A DNA stretch of 64,000 bases from Nematocida homosporus (Eukaryota > Microsporidia). Positions 44,122 to 54,208 of this stretch are shown here, one piece after another. Under the pieces are notes generated by a model. It saw nothing but the letters and a program-made list of their open reading frames with translations, ran no database searches and was not told the DNA's origin. Within the stretch, counting starts at the first letter, position 1; each line of letters begins with the position of its first letter. The translations under genes were made by a program, and so were the position numbers. The stretch spans positions 1-64,000 of the forward strand of contig NW_026250688.1 of NCBI RefSeq assembly GCF_024244095.1, written 5' to 3'.

Positions 44122-45612
44122 TTAGTTGGTTTGGTGGGGGGAAGAGTCGTTGGAACTTTGGCGGTTGTAGTATTTGTCGAGGATGGAGTCGGGAATTCGA
44201 CTGAGTTGCTCCTTGGGGAAGAGACGGAGAAGTGACCAGGCGAGATCTAATGATTGCTCGACCGTACGGAGTTCGGTTTTCTTTTGGGCAATGAACTCCT
44301 TTTCGAACCTTTCGACGAATTCAATGACTAATTTATCCTCACTGGAAAGAGACTCTTCTCCGACAACGGCTTTCATAGCAATTGCATCTTTACCAATGGC
44401 GTACTTGGCATAAAGTTGACTGGAAACATCACAATGATCATCTCTGGTCATTTGGTCACCGATAGCACTTTTCATAAGACGAGATAAAGAAGGAAGAACA
44501 TTGATTGGTGGATAGATTTGGCGGTTATGAAGTTGGCGATCAATGTAAATTTGACCTTCAGTAATGTACCCAGTTAAATCAGGAATGGGATGAGTAATAT
44601 CATCATTGGGCATAGTCAGAATAGGAATTTGCGTAATTGAACCATCTACTCCGGCAATACGACCGGCTCTTTCATAGATAGTAGAAAGATCGGTGTACAT
44701 GTACCCGGGATAACCTCTTCGACCTGGAACTTCTTCACGCGCTGCACTGACTTCACGGAGGGCATCGGCGTATGAACTCATATCGGTCATAATCACTAGA
44801 ACATGTTTACCAGTAGTATAAGCTAAGTACTCGGCAGCAGTAAGGGCAAAACGAGGGGTGATAATTCGTTCAATAGTTGGATCTTTAGCTAAGTTAAGAT
44901 AAAGAACTGTTCGATCAAGTACTCCATTCTGTTCGAATTCATTACGGAAGAATCGAGCTGTTTCAGCATTCACTCCCATGGCGGCAAAGACAATGGCAAA
45001 GTTATCATCACTCTTATCAACTGTAGCTTTCTTGTTAACTAAACCGGCTTGGCGGCAGATTTGAGCGGCTACTTCATTATGGGGTAGACCGGATCCACTG
45101 AAGATAGGAATCTTTTGGCCACGAGCAATAGAATTCATTACGTCTATAGAAGAAATACCTGTTTGTACCATCTCTTCAGGATAGATACGAGCATAAGGAT
45201 TAATTGGTTGGCCTTGAATATCTAAATGATCCTCAGCAATAATCTTTGGACCGCCATCAATACACACACCAATACTATTGAAAACTCGACCTAGTAGGTC
45301 TTCTGAAACGGCCATTTTCATAGTCTCACCTGTAAACTCAGCACAGGTATGTTTAGTGTCTATTCCAGCTGTACCTTCAAAGATTTGGATAACTGCTTTC
45401 TTACCACTAACTTCTAGGACTTGTCCAGTACGTTGTGTACCATCTGGTAGGGCTAACTTAACAATTTCAGAGTACTTAGGTGATTTTATGTTGTCCATAA
45501 TGACTAGGGGTCCATTTACACTTGAAACGGTACGATAAGTAGTAGTTGGATCGAGGGGGGTATCTCGAAGAGCCCGAATATGTTCTTTGAAGATCTCGTA
45601 TTTGTTCTGCAT
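44122..45612 (-). CDS. VMA2: V-type ATPase subunit B
   Basis: The 496-residue protein matches V-ATPase B along its length: the beta-barrel start (YRTVSSVNGPLVIMDNIK), a degenerate P-loop (FSGSGLPHNEVAAQICRQ) typical of the non-catalytic subunit, and conserved VLVIMTDMSSYADALREVS and PGRRGYPGYMYTDLST. It belongs to the V1 head that acidifies vacuolar compartments. The length is close to yeast Vma2 (517). The end is Asn/Ser-rich and short. No mitochondrial or signal segment is seen. Confidence 0.97.
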   Translation of the reverse strand: MQNKYEIFKEHIRALRDTPLDPTTTYRTVSSVNGPLVIMDNIKSPKYSEIVKLALPDGTQRTGQVLEVSGKKAVIQIFEGTAGIDTKHTCAEFTGETMKMAVSEDLLGRVFNSIGVCIDGGPKIIAEDHLDIQGQPINPYARIYPEEMVQTGISSIDVMNSIARGQKIPIFSGSGLPHNEVAAQICRQAGLVNKKATVDKSDDNFAIVFAAMGVNAETARFFRNEFEQNGVLDRTVLYLNLAKDPTIERIITPRFALTAAEYLAYTTGKHVLVIMTDMSSYADALREVSAAREEVPGRRGYPGYMYTDLSTIYERAGRIAGVDGSITQIPILTMPNDDITHPIPDLTGYITEGQIYIDRQLHNRQIYPPINVLPSLSRLMKSAIGDQMTRDDHCDVSSQLYAKYAIGKDAIAMKAVVGEESLSSEDKLVIEFVERFEKEFIAQKKTELRTVEQSLDLAWSLLRLFPKEQLSRIPDSILDKYYNRQSSNDSSPHQTN

Positions 45613-46874
45613 ACTAAAATATTTAGAATTCGAATTGGGTTTTTAGAATTAGATTGGCTTATTTGGGTTAATTCGTGATAGTTTAAAGTGTATTTGGGTT
45701 TGGATGGAGTGTATTGAGTTAGGTTGGGGTGGGGTGGGGTGAGTTTGGATTGTATTGAGTTGAGTTGGGTTATGTTGGGGTGGGTTAGGATTGGATTGGA
45801 TTGGGTTAGGATTGAGTTGAATTGGATAATAAAAGTTGTATTGGTAGTATGGACAGAAGAGTCAGAGGTTAGTATGGTGTTTAAATTAGTTATTTGGATT
45901 GGGCTGTTTTCGAATGGAGACTGAATGTTTGACTTACCCGGATTAAAGGTCTATTTTGCTTTATTGTTGGTTTAGTAGTCATAGCTGGGTTTAAAGATAG
46001 AAACTCTAAGAAAGGTGCTAAATGGGTTAGTATTATTGGTAGATACTTATTGACAATCCCATTCTAGTACGTGGTGAAAAGGGTTCGAATATGTCACTAG
46101 ATACAAACAAAGCCTTTCCTCTTCTTGTGAATTGCTAAATCAAGACATTCCTCGGCTAGTAGCCAAAATAACACCATGGCCTTACCAAATTAAGTCTACA
46201 CCACTACTACACCACAACAATTTATTAGGTTAACATTTCAACGGACTTGTCTACAACTAGCTCAACCCAATCTAACTCAACCAAACTCAATCTAATGTCA
46301 ACTCAATAGTTATGACGTGTTGATTTATTAGGTTCTCGCACTAAACACTATTTCTTCACTAGCCCAATACTAACCCAATTTCATGTCCAACCACCTCAAC
46401 CTTAACCTAAACCCAACTTACTTTAACTCAACTCAATAAACTCAAAATCCAATCTAAACCACTACACATTCAAATTTATGTACACTTTGATTTTATTTCA
46501 TGAACGTCATATTACTTATGTTAAATCCATTTGGTATCCTCAAACAACAACCAACTCTATTCTAATTATATCTTAATTCGATACCATACCATCTCATACC
46601 ATCCCAATACCAATACCAATCCAGTATATTTTGATTTTACCGCCCAATGACGTCATACCATAAAAAGAAAACTTCAGATCTATCTTCAAACCAAAAACCA
46701 ATACTAACTCAATATCAACATACTAAACCAAACTAAGATCAACAGACCAAATCAACTCTACACCAACCCAACCCAACTCAACTCAATCAAACACCAACAT
46801 AACCCAACCCAACCCAACATAACCCAACCCAACTCAATCCAATTACACTACCAGATTGGGTAATTTGCAAAATA
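45613..46874. other. 1.26-kb gap with repeat blocks and one TGACGTCA site
   Basis: From 45710 to 45810 the plus strand is G-rich (GGTTGGGGTGGGGTGGGG). From 45900 to 46200 the sequence is less repetitive but has no credible ORF. From 46250 to 46850 it is CA-rich (AACCCAACCCAACTCAACTC). TGACGTCA lies at 46648-46655, about 220 bp before the next ATG. A tRNA-B-box-like GGGTTCGAAT near 46081 has no matching cloverleaf. Confidence 0.4.
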
Positions 46875-47750
46875 ATGAAGAAGAAAACCCCAAGAGTCAA
46901 AGAGAAGAATAATACATCTACCAAAAAACTCCAACAACAATTCACCCCCGAAGGTGCCCTTATCACTAATGCTGCTCTAAATTCCTATGTTCAAGAATTC
47001 ATGAAAGATCTTACTGAAGATACCTATAAAATTCTAGAAGAACAAACCCAAACTACCTACACCGAACTTATTCCACCCACCCAACCCGAATCCATCCTTC
47101 TCCAAAGCTCACCTTCTCTTCTATCCCTTCTTGTTTCCTCACTAATCAGTACAGCCACTCCCCCAACTACCACTGATGAAGAAAAGAAAAGACGAGTCCT
47201 CCAACGCAGTGAGGCATTCTCTTTCCTCAACTCAGCCCTTCTTGATCTTCTTTCCAGTGACCTTATCACTCCCGAAGATACCGAAGAAAATTCCACCCAT
47301 CGTCTCGCCGAAATCCAACTCTATCAAAACCTTCTCCAAACCATTGAAACAACCAACAACCACAACAAACAACAAATTCTAGCCCAAAGAAAGCCCCATC
47401 TCGCCCAACTTTTCTATTCATCCCTTCTAGAAGCAATCGATACTAATTTAGAATCAGTCTATACCAAGAAGTACAAGCCCAAGAAGAAGAAGAAAGAAGA
47501 CGATCTCACCTACACCACCGAAATAGAAGAGCTACTAGACAAAAGAAACAAGCTCAAACAAGCCTGTAATTCCCTTCCCGACCAACTTCAAGACCTTCAT
47601 ACCCCAGATCTTGCCCTCTACTCTCCCTTCAGCCATCTCGACCAAAAAGAAGCAGATCTCCTCTTCCGCCTCCTCCCCGCCTACTTCCATGATCCCCAAA
47701 ATTCACCTCTCACCACCCCACACTCTACCCCCCAGCCAAACCCCAACTAA
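46875..47750 (+). CDS. Unknown helical protein with a lysine-rich patch
   Basis: The 291-residue product is charged and helical, with a basic N-terminus (MKKKTPRVKEKNN), a strongly basic segment KKYKPKKKKKEDD at about 200-212 that could act as a nuclear signal, and a Pro/Thr/Asn-rich end. The KKRRVLQRSEAFSFLNSALLDLL stretch resembles the third helix of histone-fold factors (compare KRRILQRSDI in Hap5), so a divergent histone-fold or chromatin-linked protein is possible, but the resemblance is short. I do not assign a family. Confidence 0.6.
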   Translation: MKKKTPRVKEKNNTSTKKLQQQFTPEGALITNAALNSYVQEFMKDLTEDTYKILEEQTQTTYTELIPPTQPESILLQSSPSLLSLLVSSLISTATPPTTTDEEKKRRVLQRSEAFSFLNSALLDLLSSDLITPEDTEENSTHRLAEIQLYQNLLQTIETTNNHNKQQILAQRKPHLAQLFYSSLLEAIDTNLESVYTKKYKPKKKKKEDDLTYTTEIEELLDKRNKLKQACNSLPDQLQDLHTPDLALYSPFSHLDQKEADLLFRLLPAYFHDPQNSPLTTPHSTPQPNPN

Positions 47751-48373
47751 TCCCACTCCACCAGCCAATTCACCAACCACCCCATCCTATCAATTTAAGA
47801 CACCAACCTAATTCAATAACCACTTCCTTCTATCAACTTAACTTCACTATCTAATTCAACATACTCTACCCTAATACTATCACAATACCAACTCAATACC
47901 AACTCTACTCTATCACAATCCCATCACAATCTAATCTAACCCAATATCAACCTAACTCAACCCAATCTAATCTAATCTAATTTAACAATCATACTATTTA
48001 TATCTATCTTAAAACAATAACTTTCTCAAACAAAACTCCATCATTTATTCAACAACCATCTCAATCACATCCAACCTAATCCACCTCAACTTAATACAAC
48101 TTAATACAACCTAACCTAACCTAATCCACTATCAACCACCCCATCCAAACCTAACTAAACCCAACTCAATCAAAACTCCACTTAAAACTCCACTTAAAAC
48201 CCACTACCACCTCAACTTTACACAACCCAACACAACCTAGACCCTCCCTACTCCCTCCCCTACACATTCCAAGGCATTCTAGACCCATAATTACCCAATA
48301 AGCAACAATACAAGCAATCAAACAAGTCCAAAGTCAATAAAGCCTACTTAAACTCTCTTTTTTTTGCGATCAT
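47751..48373. repeat. CA-rich repeat tract upstream of SEN1
   Basis: The 623-bp interval is almost entirely CAACCTAATCCACCTCAAC / CCAATACTAACTC-type degenerate sequence, ending in CTCTTTTTTTTGCGATCAT before the ATG. No gene was recognised. Confidence 0.6.
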
Positions 48374-51300
48374 ATGTCCAAAGAGGTCCAATACGAGCGT
48401 TCAGTACGTAGTCCGCACAAGTCCGACAAAGAATTAGCCGCTGAGACAGAAGACCGGTCCGAAGAACTTTCTTGGGAGAATCGGATTAAGAAAGCTAAAA
48501 TGTGCGATAATAGCGATGAATGGTGGCCGGGACAGGAGATGCATCCATGCCATGAACTAGCCGGTTTAAGAGAAGAGTTACTGCAGGGCAACGAACAAGC
48601 CTTTCTTTTTACAGCTGAGTATCTTTGGTTAGAAATTGCCCAAGAAAAATCACAAGTCAGACCGGCCTTACGCTGGTTTATTGAACAGAACAGGACAATC
48701 AGACTATCACATCCAACTGCTCTAATGGCCGTTGTCTTCTTCTTTCGGGAAGAGAGTGTTTTACAGGAATGGAGTATCAAAAACATTTGTGAACTGCCAG
48801 AAGACTTTCCGAGTCTAAAGCCAGATAGAGGCTTCTTTTATAAGACGCATTGCCAGATAAGGCGAGGGTATTTATCGATTAAGGAGAGTAGTTTTTTAAA
48901 AGGGATGCTTATCTATGTATGTTTAGGGGGACAAATAGATCCAATGCATATGAATTTATTGATGGGAATTATCAAAAACCAAGATATCTTAGATTTGAAC
49001 CTGAAATTTTTTGTTTTTAAGATAGTGATGGGTTCTATTTTTGATTTATATGGTGAGATAAGACCAGAAATGAGATATAATACTAGGTGTAATTTAATGG
49101 TTCAGGAAATAATTGAGGAGTTGTTTAGACAAAAGATAGAGGACTTATTGGGTACGGGTCGGCCGCAGTTACTGAGTATTAAGATCTTGCCTCTGTTCCC
49201 GGCCTGGGAGATGCTTAAACTAGTGCTGCACTGTTCAGTAGCTAAAGGACATAAGTTAGCTATTATTGATCGGGCACGGAGTACTAGAAGTGCGCATATG
49301 GTTAGTGATGCTGCAGCTGAGTTAGCTTGGTTGTACCAGCAGAAGGAAGTATCTTTAGAGGAGATTGCTATGTACAGTACATTGTTTGAGTATGCTCTAG
49401 CCCATGGTCCGGCCTTGTTTGTAGCTGATTTAGCCGAACGAACAGTTGATTGGGTATTAGAAAGGCCAGAATTACTATCTAGAGATGTATGGTTGGTTTT
49501 AGATAAGATAGTTCCGATTTGGAAGGCAAGAATTAAGTTGATTCCTGATATTGCTCTAGCTAAATTCTTATCTCTAGCCTTTTTAAAGAGTCCAGAATGT
49601 AATGTAAGTAAAGTAAGTGGAGTGAGTAGTGATAGTCGAAGTGGAGTACTTAAACCGTACTTGGCAGCCATTATGACTACTGTACTTAAAGTCCTACCCA
49701 ATCTTAAGTTAGAGAGTTTAACTAGTGATGAACAAGTGATGGCCTTATCTTTACTACCGGCTAAGAAGAGTTTGGATTTAAACGTACCATTAACTGCCTT
49801 GATTCTACCCATGCAAAGGATAAGGACTTTTTATGCCCAGACTAAACAAGTACCTATTGGGTTAGAGAAGTTTTGTAGTCTGATTGAGAAGTATATTGAG
49901 CGGCGGATCTTTCCTGATACAATTGAGATTTTAAAAGAGATTGTGCACTTGCCGATTGTTGATCCGGTTTTATCACAAATTAATTATATTATCATTCAAA
50001 TTGGGAGTAAAATACCTGATGACGTCATTAACAAGCAAGATTTAGCTTGGGTACATGCTTTAGATTTATCTTGGATTCATTATTTAGATATGCGTTTAGC
50101 TACTAAATCTAATCTTAAACAAACCATTATCAAAAATATTGTTGATACTTATCTTCATCAGTATAAAGTTACCAAACAAATAGATAGTAATATAGTTAGT
50201 CGTTTAAAACAAATTGCGGCTGAGAATAATCTAGAAAATCCGACTACAGCTGCTTCTTTGCATAGAGCTATCTCTCGGGTTGCTATCATTCATGATAAGC
50301 ATAAAGAAGTCCCCGAGACTCCCGTTCTGCCTAGTCCGACTCAAACTGTCCTGGCTAATCCTAAGGTAGTTAGTATTATGGATGAGTCGGTGGTTTATAA
50401 ACGTGAAGAGATCTATACGAACGTGAAAATGCTTCAGGCGATGGTTTATGGTGAGTACAAGGAGAGTGGCCGACCCCATCAGTCTTCTTTCTTATCTTTT
50501 GAGGAGTACTACCATCTATTTTCGCCACTGATTATCAAAGAAGCTTTAGCGGCCTGTGAAGAGTCTACTCCAGATAAAACTCCTGTTTCTATTGATGGAG
50601 TTATCATTGCTATCTCTTCGGATGTTTCAGTAAGCAAAATAACTGTTATTGCTAAAGATTGCACTTTGTTATCAGAAAAAGATGTAGTTGTTATTTACAA
50701 CCGGAATACTAAAGAGTCTTTAGGCCGGGGTATGGTTGATAAAGATAGATTTGGTCCTCCTAATGAGTTTTCAGTAACAATTAAGCCTATTTGTATCAAT
50801 AGTAATACACCGGTTAAACTAACAGTTGTTTCTAATATTGTGCCTGCTATTCGTGAGTACGATGCCCTGATTAGATTGCAAAATCTAGCTCTTAAACCGC
50901 GTATTCTTGAGCCTAAACAACCTATCTATCTCCCAGCCTTAGAAATCTCTCCTGATATTCCAGCTGATTACCGGGCTCTAGTTGATAAACACTACAATGG
51001 ACTTAATCCCAGCCAAAAAAGAGCCGTTAAAAAATCACTCTGTCATGATATCACGTTAATTCAAGGTCCACCAGGTACAGGTAAGACCAAAACTATCTCT
51101 TCAATCATTTCCCAATCTCTACTGCGTAAATGGCGGGTCCTAGTTTGTGCCCCAAGTAATGCAGCCGTAGATATGTTAATTGCCACGGCTATGAAATGGA
51201 CTAGCACGACTTACGCAGTCAAATGGTGCCGGACTGGATGTCGGGGTGAAGATAATCCGACTGCTTTTTCTTCGGCTAATCTTATCTTCTCAACTCTTTC

Positions 51301-52102
51301 TATGGTCGGATCTTCACTGTTTAAGCACTTAATCTTTGATATTCTGATTGTAGATGAAGCTTGCCAGGCCACTGAGCCCAGTACTTTAATTCCTTTACGT
51401 ACTAAGCCCAGTCGGATTGTTCTAGTTGGTGATCCTAAACAACTACCTCCTACTGTTATCTCTGGCAATTCAGACTTGGCTAAAACTCTCTTTGAAAGAC
51501 TTTCCAGTACAATCCAGCCCTGTTTACTTGATACGCAGTACCGAATGCACTTGCTTATCTCTAAATTCTCCAGCCAACAATTCTACAACAATATGATTAA
51601 GAATGGAGTTACTCGTGACTCTTTTCTTCCTATTGTGCTTATCAATACTAATGGCACAGAAGAAACACAAAATACAACCGATATAATCAATAAGACAGAA
51701 GCCCGATTAGTGCAAAAACTAGCAAGTATACTTTCTGGTCTTTACAAGTCAATAGGTGCTATTACTCCTTATAAGGGTCAGTCTTTATTGATTACTTCAC
51801 TACTTAAAAACAAGTCGTTAACACATATAGATGTATCTACTGTAGATGGGTTCCAGGGTCAGGAAAAAGACTGTATCATTCTTTCCACTGTTCGTACTAA
51901 ACGGATTGGCTTCCTTAATGACACGCGGCGTATGAATGTAGCTATTACTCGGGCTAAATTCTCGCTGTTTATTGTCGGTAATGTAAACCTCTTAAAAACT
52001 GAGCCAACTTGGGCCAATCTAGTGCAGTACTGCCAGCAAAACAATGCCATTATAACCCAAGAAGCCGTCTTTAAGATTCTGGCCCAATATACTAGCAAAT
52101 AA
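48374..52102 (+). CDS. SEN1: Sen1-like superfamily 1 RNA/DNA helicase
   Basis: The 1242-residue protein has an N-terminal all-helical region of about 800 residues, then an SF1B helicase core: QGPPGTGKTKT with Lys904 in Walker A, CAPSNAAVDML, VDEACQATEPS, LVGDPKQLPPTV, QYRMH, VDGFQGQEKD and NVAITRAK. Order and wording fit Sen1 (transcription termination, R-loop removal) better than Upf1, which would have a Cys/His-rich domain. Yeast Sen1 is about 2231 residues, so the N-terminus is shortened. A coding TGACGTCA at 50020 is probably incidental. The start is preceded by a run of eight T. Confidence 0.9.
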   Translation: MSKEVQYERSVRSPHKSDKELAAETEDRSEELSWENRIKKAKMCDNSDEWWPGQEMHPCHELAGLREELLQGNEQAFLFTAEYLWLEIAQEKSQVRPALRWFIEQNRTIRLSHPTALMAVVFFFREESVLQEWSIKNICELPEDFPSLKPDRGFFYKTHCQIRRGYLSIKESSFLKGMLIYVCLGGQIDPMHMNLLMGIIKNQDILDLNLKFFVFKIVMGSIFDLYGEIRPEMRYNTRCNLMVQEIIEELFRQKIEDLLGTGRPQLLSIKILPLFPAWEMLKLVLHCSVAKGHKLAIIDRARSTRSAHMVSDAAAELAWLYQQKEVSLEEIAMYSTLFEYALAHGPALFVADLAERTVDWVLERPELLSRDVWLVLDKIVPIWKARIKLIPDIALAKFLSLAFLKSPECNVSKVSGVSSDSRSGVLKPYLAAIMTTVLKVLPNLKLESLTSDEQVMALSLLPAKKSLDLNVPLTALILPMQRIRTFYAQTKQVPIGLEKFCSLIEKYIERRIFPDTIEILKEIVHLPIVDPVLSQINYIIIQIGSKIPDDVINKQDLAWVHALDLSWIHYLDMRLATKSNLKQTIIKNIVDTYLHQYKVTKQIDSNIVSRLKQIAAENNLENPTTAASLHRAISRVAIIHDKHKEVPETPVLPSPTQTVLANPKVVSIMDESVVYKREEIYTNVKMLQAMVYGEYKESGRPHQSSFLSFEEYYHLFSPLIIKEALAACEESTPDKTPVSIDGVIIAISSDVSVSKITVIAKDCTLLSEKDVVVIYNRNTKESLGRGMVDKDRFGPPNEFSVTIKPICINSNTPVKLTVVSNIVPAIREYDALIRLQNLALKPRILEPKQPIYLPALEISPDIPADYRALVDKHYNGLNPSQKRAVKKSLCHDITLIQGPPGTGKTKTISSIISQSLLRKWRVLVCAPSNAAVDMLIATAMKWTSTTYAVKWCRTGCRGEDNPTAFSSANLIFSTLSMVGSSLFKHLIFDILIVDEACQATEPSTLIPLRTKPSRIVLVGDPKQLPPTVISGNSDLAKTLFERLSSTIQPCLLDTQYRMHLLISKFSSQQFYNNMIKNGVTRDSFLPIVLINTNGTEETQNTTDIINKTEARLVQKLASILSGLYKSIGAITPYKGQSLLITSLLKNKSLTHIDVSTVDGFQGQEKDCIILSTVRTKRIGFLNDTRRMNVAITRAKFSLFIVGNVNLLKTEPTWANLVQYCQQNNAIITQEAVFKILAQYTSK

Positions 52103-52338
52103 ACAAGCTTACAACTTATTAGTCATTATGTATTGAGTTAGTACTGTGTTAGTATCTATGTTATGTTATGTTGGTATTGAGTTAGTATTATGTTGGTATT
52201 GCGTTATGTTATGTTAGTACTATGTTGGTATCTATGTTAGTACTATGTTGAGATTACATTAGTATTATGTTGGTATTATATTAGTACTATGTTGAGATTA
52301 CGTCATTATAATAGTTTATTATAGCTTGTAAGACCTTA

Positions 52339-52455
52339 TTATAACTCCTTGAGCACGGCTAATTCCAAATCACGGACTTCATTGCTAATACTAAACTCTT
52401 CGTTCTTGATCTTCTCTTCAATCGCCCAAAGAAGTCGCTCGAACTCTTGTCTCAT
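52339..52455 (-). CDS. 38-residue helical microprotein
   Basis: The minus strand encodes a 38-residue peptide starting MRQEFERLLWAIEEKIKNEE and ending VLKEL. It is amphipathic and charged, likely one or two helices. Support is its gene-like codon choice in a stretch otherwise made of repeats, and the T-tract (GAGGTCTTTTTTTGA) directly before the ATG, the same signal as in housekeeping genes here. I recognise no family, and it is too short to judge homology by eye. Confidence 0.5.
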   Translation of the reverse strand: MRQEFERLLWAIEEKIKNEEFSISNEVRDLELAVLKEL

Positions 52456-52603
52456 TCAAAAAAAGACCTCTTCTCGGGATTTAGTACTGAGTTGAGTTGG
52501 GTTGGGTTGGGTTGGGTTGAGTATTGAGTTGGGTTGAGTTGAGTTTAGTACTGGGCTAAGTTGAGATAAGATAAGGTTAAATTGTGATTTGGTATGTAAG
52601 TGG

Positions 52604-53998
52604 TTAGAAGAGGATTTGGCATAGGAAGATGATGAAAAGAGGAAGGACTAGTCCGGCTGTAAACTTGGTGGGGGCTAAGTTGTGGAGGTACTTCTGGTTC
52701 TTTAGCCCGTTTAGGCAGCTTTTGAGGGTGGTTTTTGGTTTGGCGCGGATTAGGTTATACTGGTTTTTGAAGACAGAAACTGTTTGGATTTTGACATTTA
52801 GGTTTATCTGGACGTGGTTTTTGGCTGTACCAATGAATTCTAGAAGGGCGTTAATTTCTTCTTGGGTTAGAGTTGTGTTATCTTTTGTGGTTTGGAGTGT
52901 AATTCTTTGAAGTGGTTTGAGAACGGCTTTGGTTTTCTGTGTGATTAGTGACCACCAGTTATTGTATTTGTAGTGCTGCTCAAGCTCATAATCTAAGATG
53001 AGGTGTTCATTTAGAATGTCCTGGTCGTCCCTATCACAACTTAGATAGGCCATTAAGTCAAACCGAAGGACAGAGCCAATACACTGGCGTAGGTTTGAAC
53101 TTATACTTAAACGGTAATACCTGCCTAAAGGACTGTCTACTAATTCAATTAGTTGCTTTAGATAAGCTTGATGACGTAAATAAGCAAACAAGAAATGTCG
53201 AAGTTGTTGCTGTTTGCACTTATCAAATGATATATTGCGCATAATCTGGTAAGATATTTCTTTCCATTCCTTGAGTTTCCTAATAGAAGTCATAAACTCA
53301 GACTTGTTACAAATTGCTTTATAAACAACGGATTGCCTCTCAAAGATAGATAATAAACGTTGTAAGTAGACATCTACTTCTTTTATCAAATCTGCATCTG
53401 AAGCTGAGCCTATCTTAACCAAGCCACAATCTATTGGCCAATCCCGATCACATTGAGTCGCTGCCCAGGACTTGAAAGACAGATAATCTGTTTCTAGTGC
53501 TTCTTTTACGGCTAGTAATGACCCCACTGCCCATTGCATTGCTTTCACTATCTGCAACCGCTCAGCATCGATTGCACAACTCCCAACGCTATCATAAACA
53601 CAAGGACACCTCCATAAAATAGTCATAAAGAACCCATTCTGCGAGAAGTCTTCACTACCACCAAGCATAATAAACTGCCAAATATCCCTCGTCACCAAAT
53701 TCACCTTTTCTTCCTTCACACCCCCTGGTGACTGTACATACATCGGTTCTTTCATTGTTCTAACATCTTCCAAATTCGTCTTCAAATCAGGATTCGCACC
53801 TTCATTCAATTGTCTTGAAAATAACTCGCTTCGAGTCCAACTTCCATAGTCCATAAGACAATTTAGATATCCTCCCGCCCCACTTATATTCTCCAGACCG
53901 TCAGCTGAAGATCCCACCATCATCCCCGCCACCAAACCAACCATTTCAAAACTCATTGCCAACCAAGCCATTATACTTTCAGTACAACCATTTCTCAT
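52604..53998 (-). CDS. Membrane-anchored secreted-type protein, unknown
   Basis: The 464-residue product has an N-terminal hydrophobic stretch (about 8-29, ending MMVGSSADG) that may be a signal peptide, a large Cys-containing helical ectodomain, and a C-terminal hydrophobic anchor at about 447-464 (LVLPLFIIFLCQILF) that ends the protein. A TATAAAA box lies within 30 nt of the ATG, as for other signal-bearing genes in the window. No enzyme motif or known family is seen. It may be a surface protein specific to this lineage. Confidence 0.7.
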   Translation of the reverse strand: MRNGCTESIMAWLAMSFEMVGLVAGMMVGSSADGLENISGAGGYLNCLMDYGSWTRSELFSRQLNEGANPDLKTNLEDVRTMKEPMYVQSPGGVKEEKVNLVTRDIWQFIMLGGSEDFSQNGFFMTILWRCPCVYDSVGSCAIDAERLQIVKAMQWAVGSLLAVKEALETDYLSFKSWAATQCDRDWPIDCGLVKIGSASDADLIKEVDVYLQRLLSIFERQSVVYKAICNKSEFMTSIRKLKEWKEISYQIMRNISFDKCKQQQLRHFLFAYLRHQAYLKQLIELVDSPLGRYYRLSISSNLRQCIGSVLRFDLMAYLSCDRDDQDILNEHLILDYELEQHYKYNNWWSLITQKTKAVLKPLQRITLQTTKDNTTLTQEEINALLEFIGTAKNHVQINLNVKIQTVSVFKNQYNLIRAKPKTTLKSCLNGLKNQKYLHNLAPTKFTAGLVLPLFIIFLCQILF

Positions 53999-54208
53999 TC
54001 AATCGTTTTATAGCCACACAAATAAATATCTATAGATAGCTATCTAATTTTGATTTATGCATACGCCAATTTAACCCAACAAAATAAGATTTAGGTAGGT
54101 TAAGTTGACATCAATACTAAACCCAACCCAACCCAACTCAACTCAATCCAACCCAACTCAGCCCAATACTAAACTTAACCCAATACTAAACCCAACTCAA
54201 TTTATTAT

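Noticed and set aside
45724..45924. 66-residue ORF in G-rich repeat DNA
   Set aside because: The translation is a direct readout of GGGTTGG-type repeats.
46081..46091. GGGTTCGAAT, tRNA B-box-like sequence
   Set aside because: No cloverleaf, A box or Pol III terminator could be matched around it.
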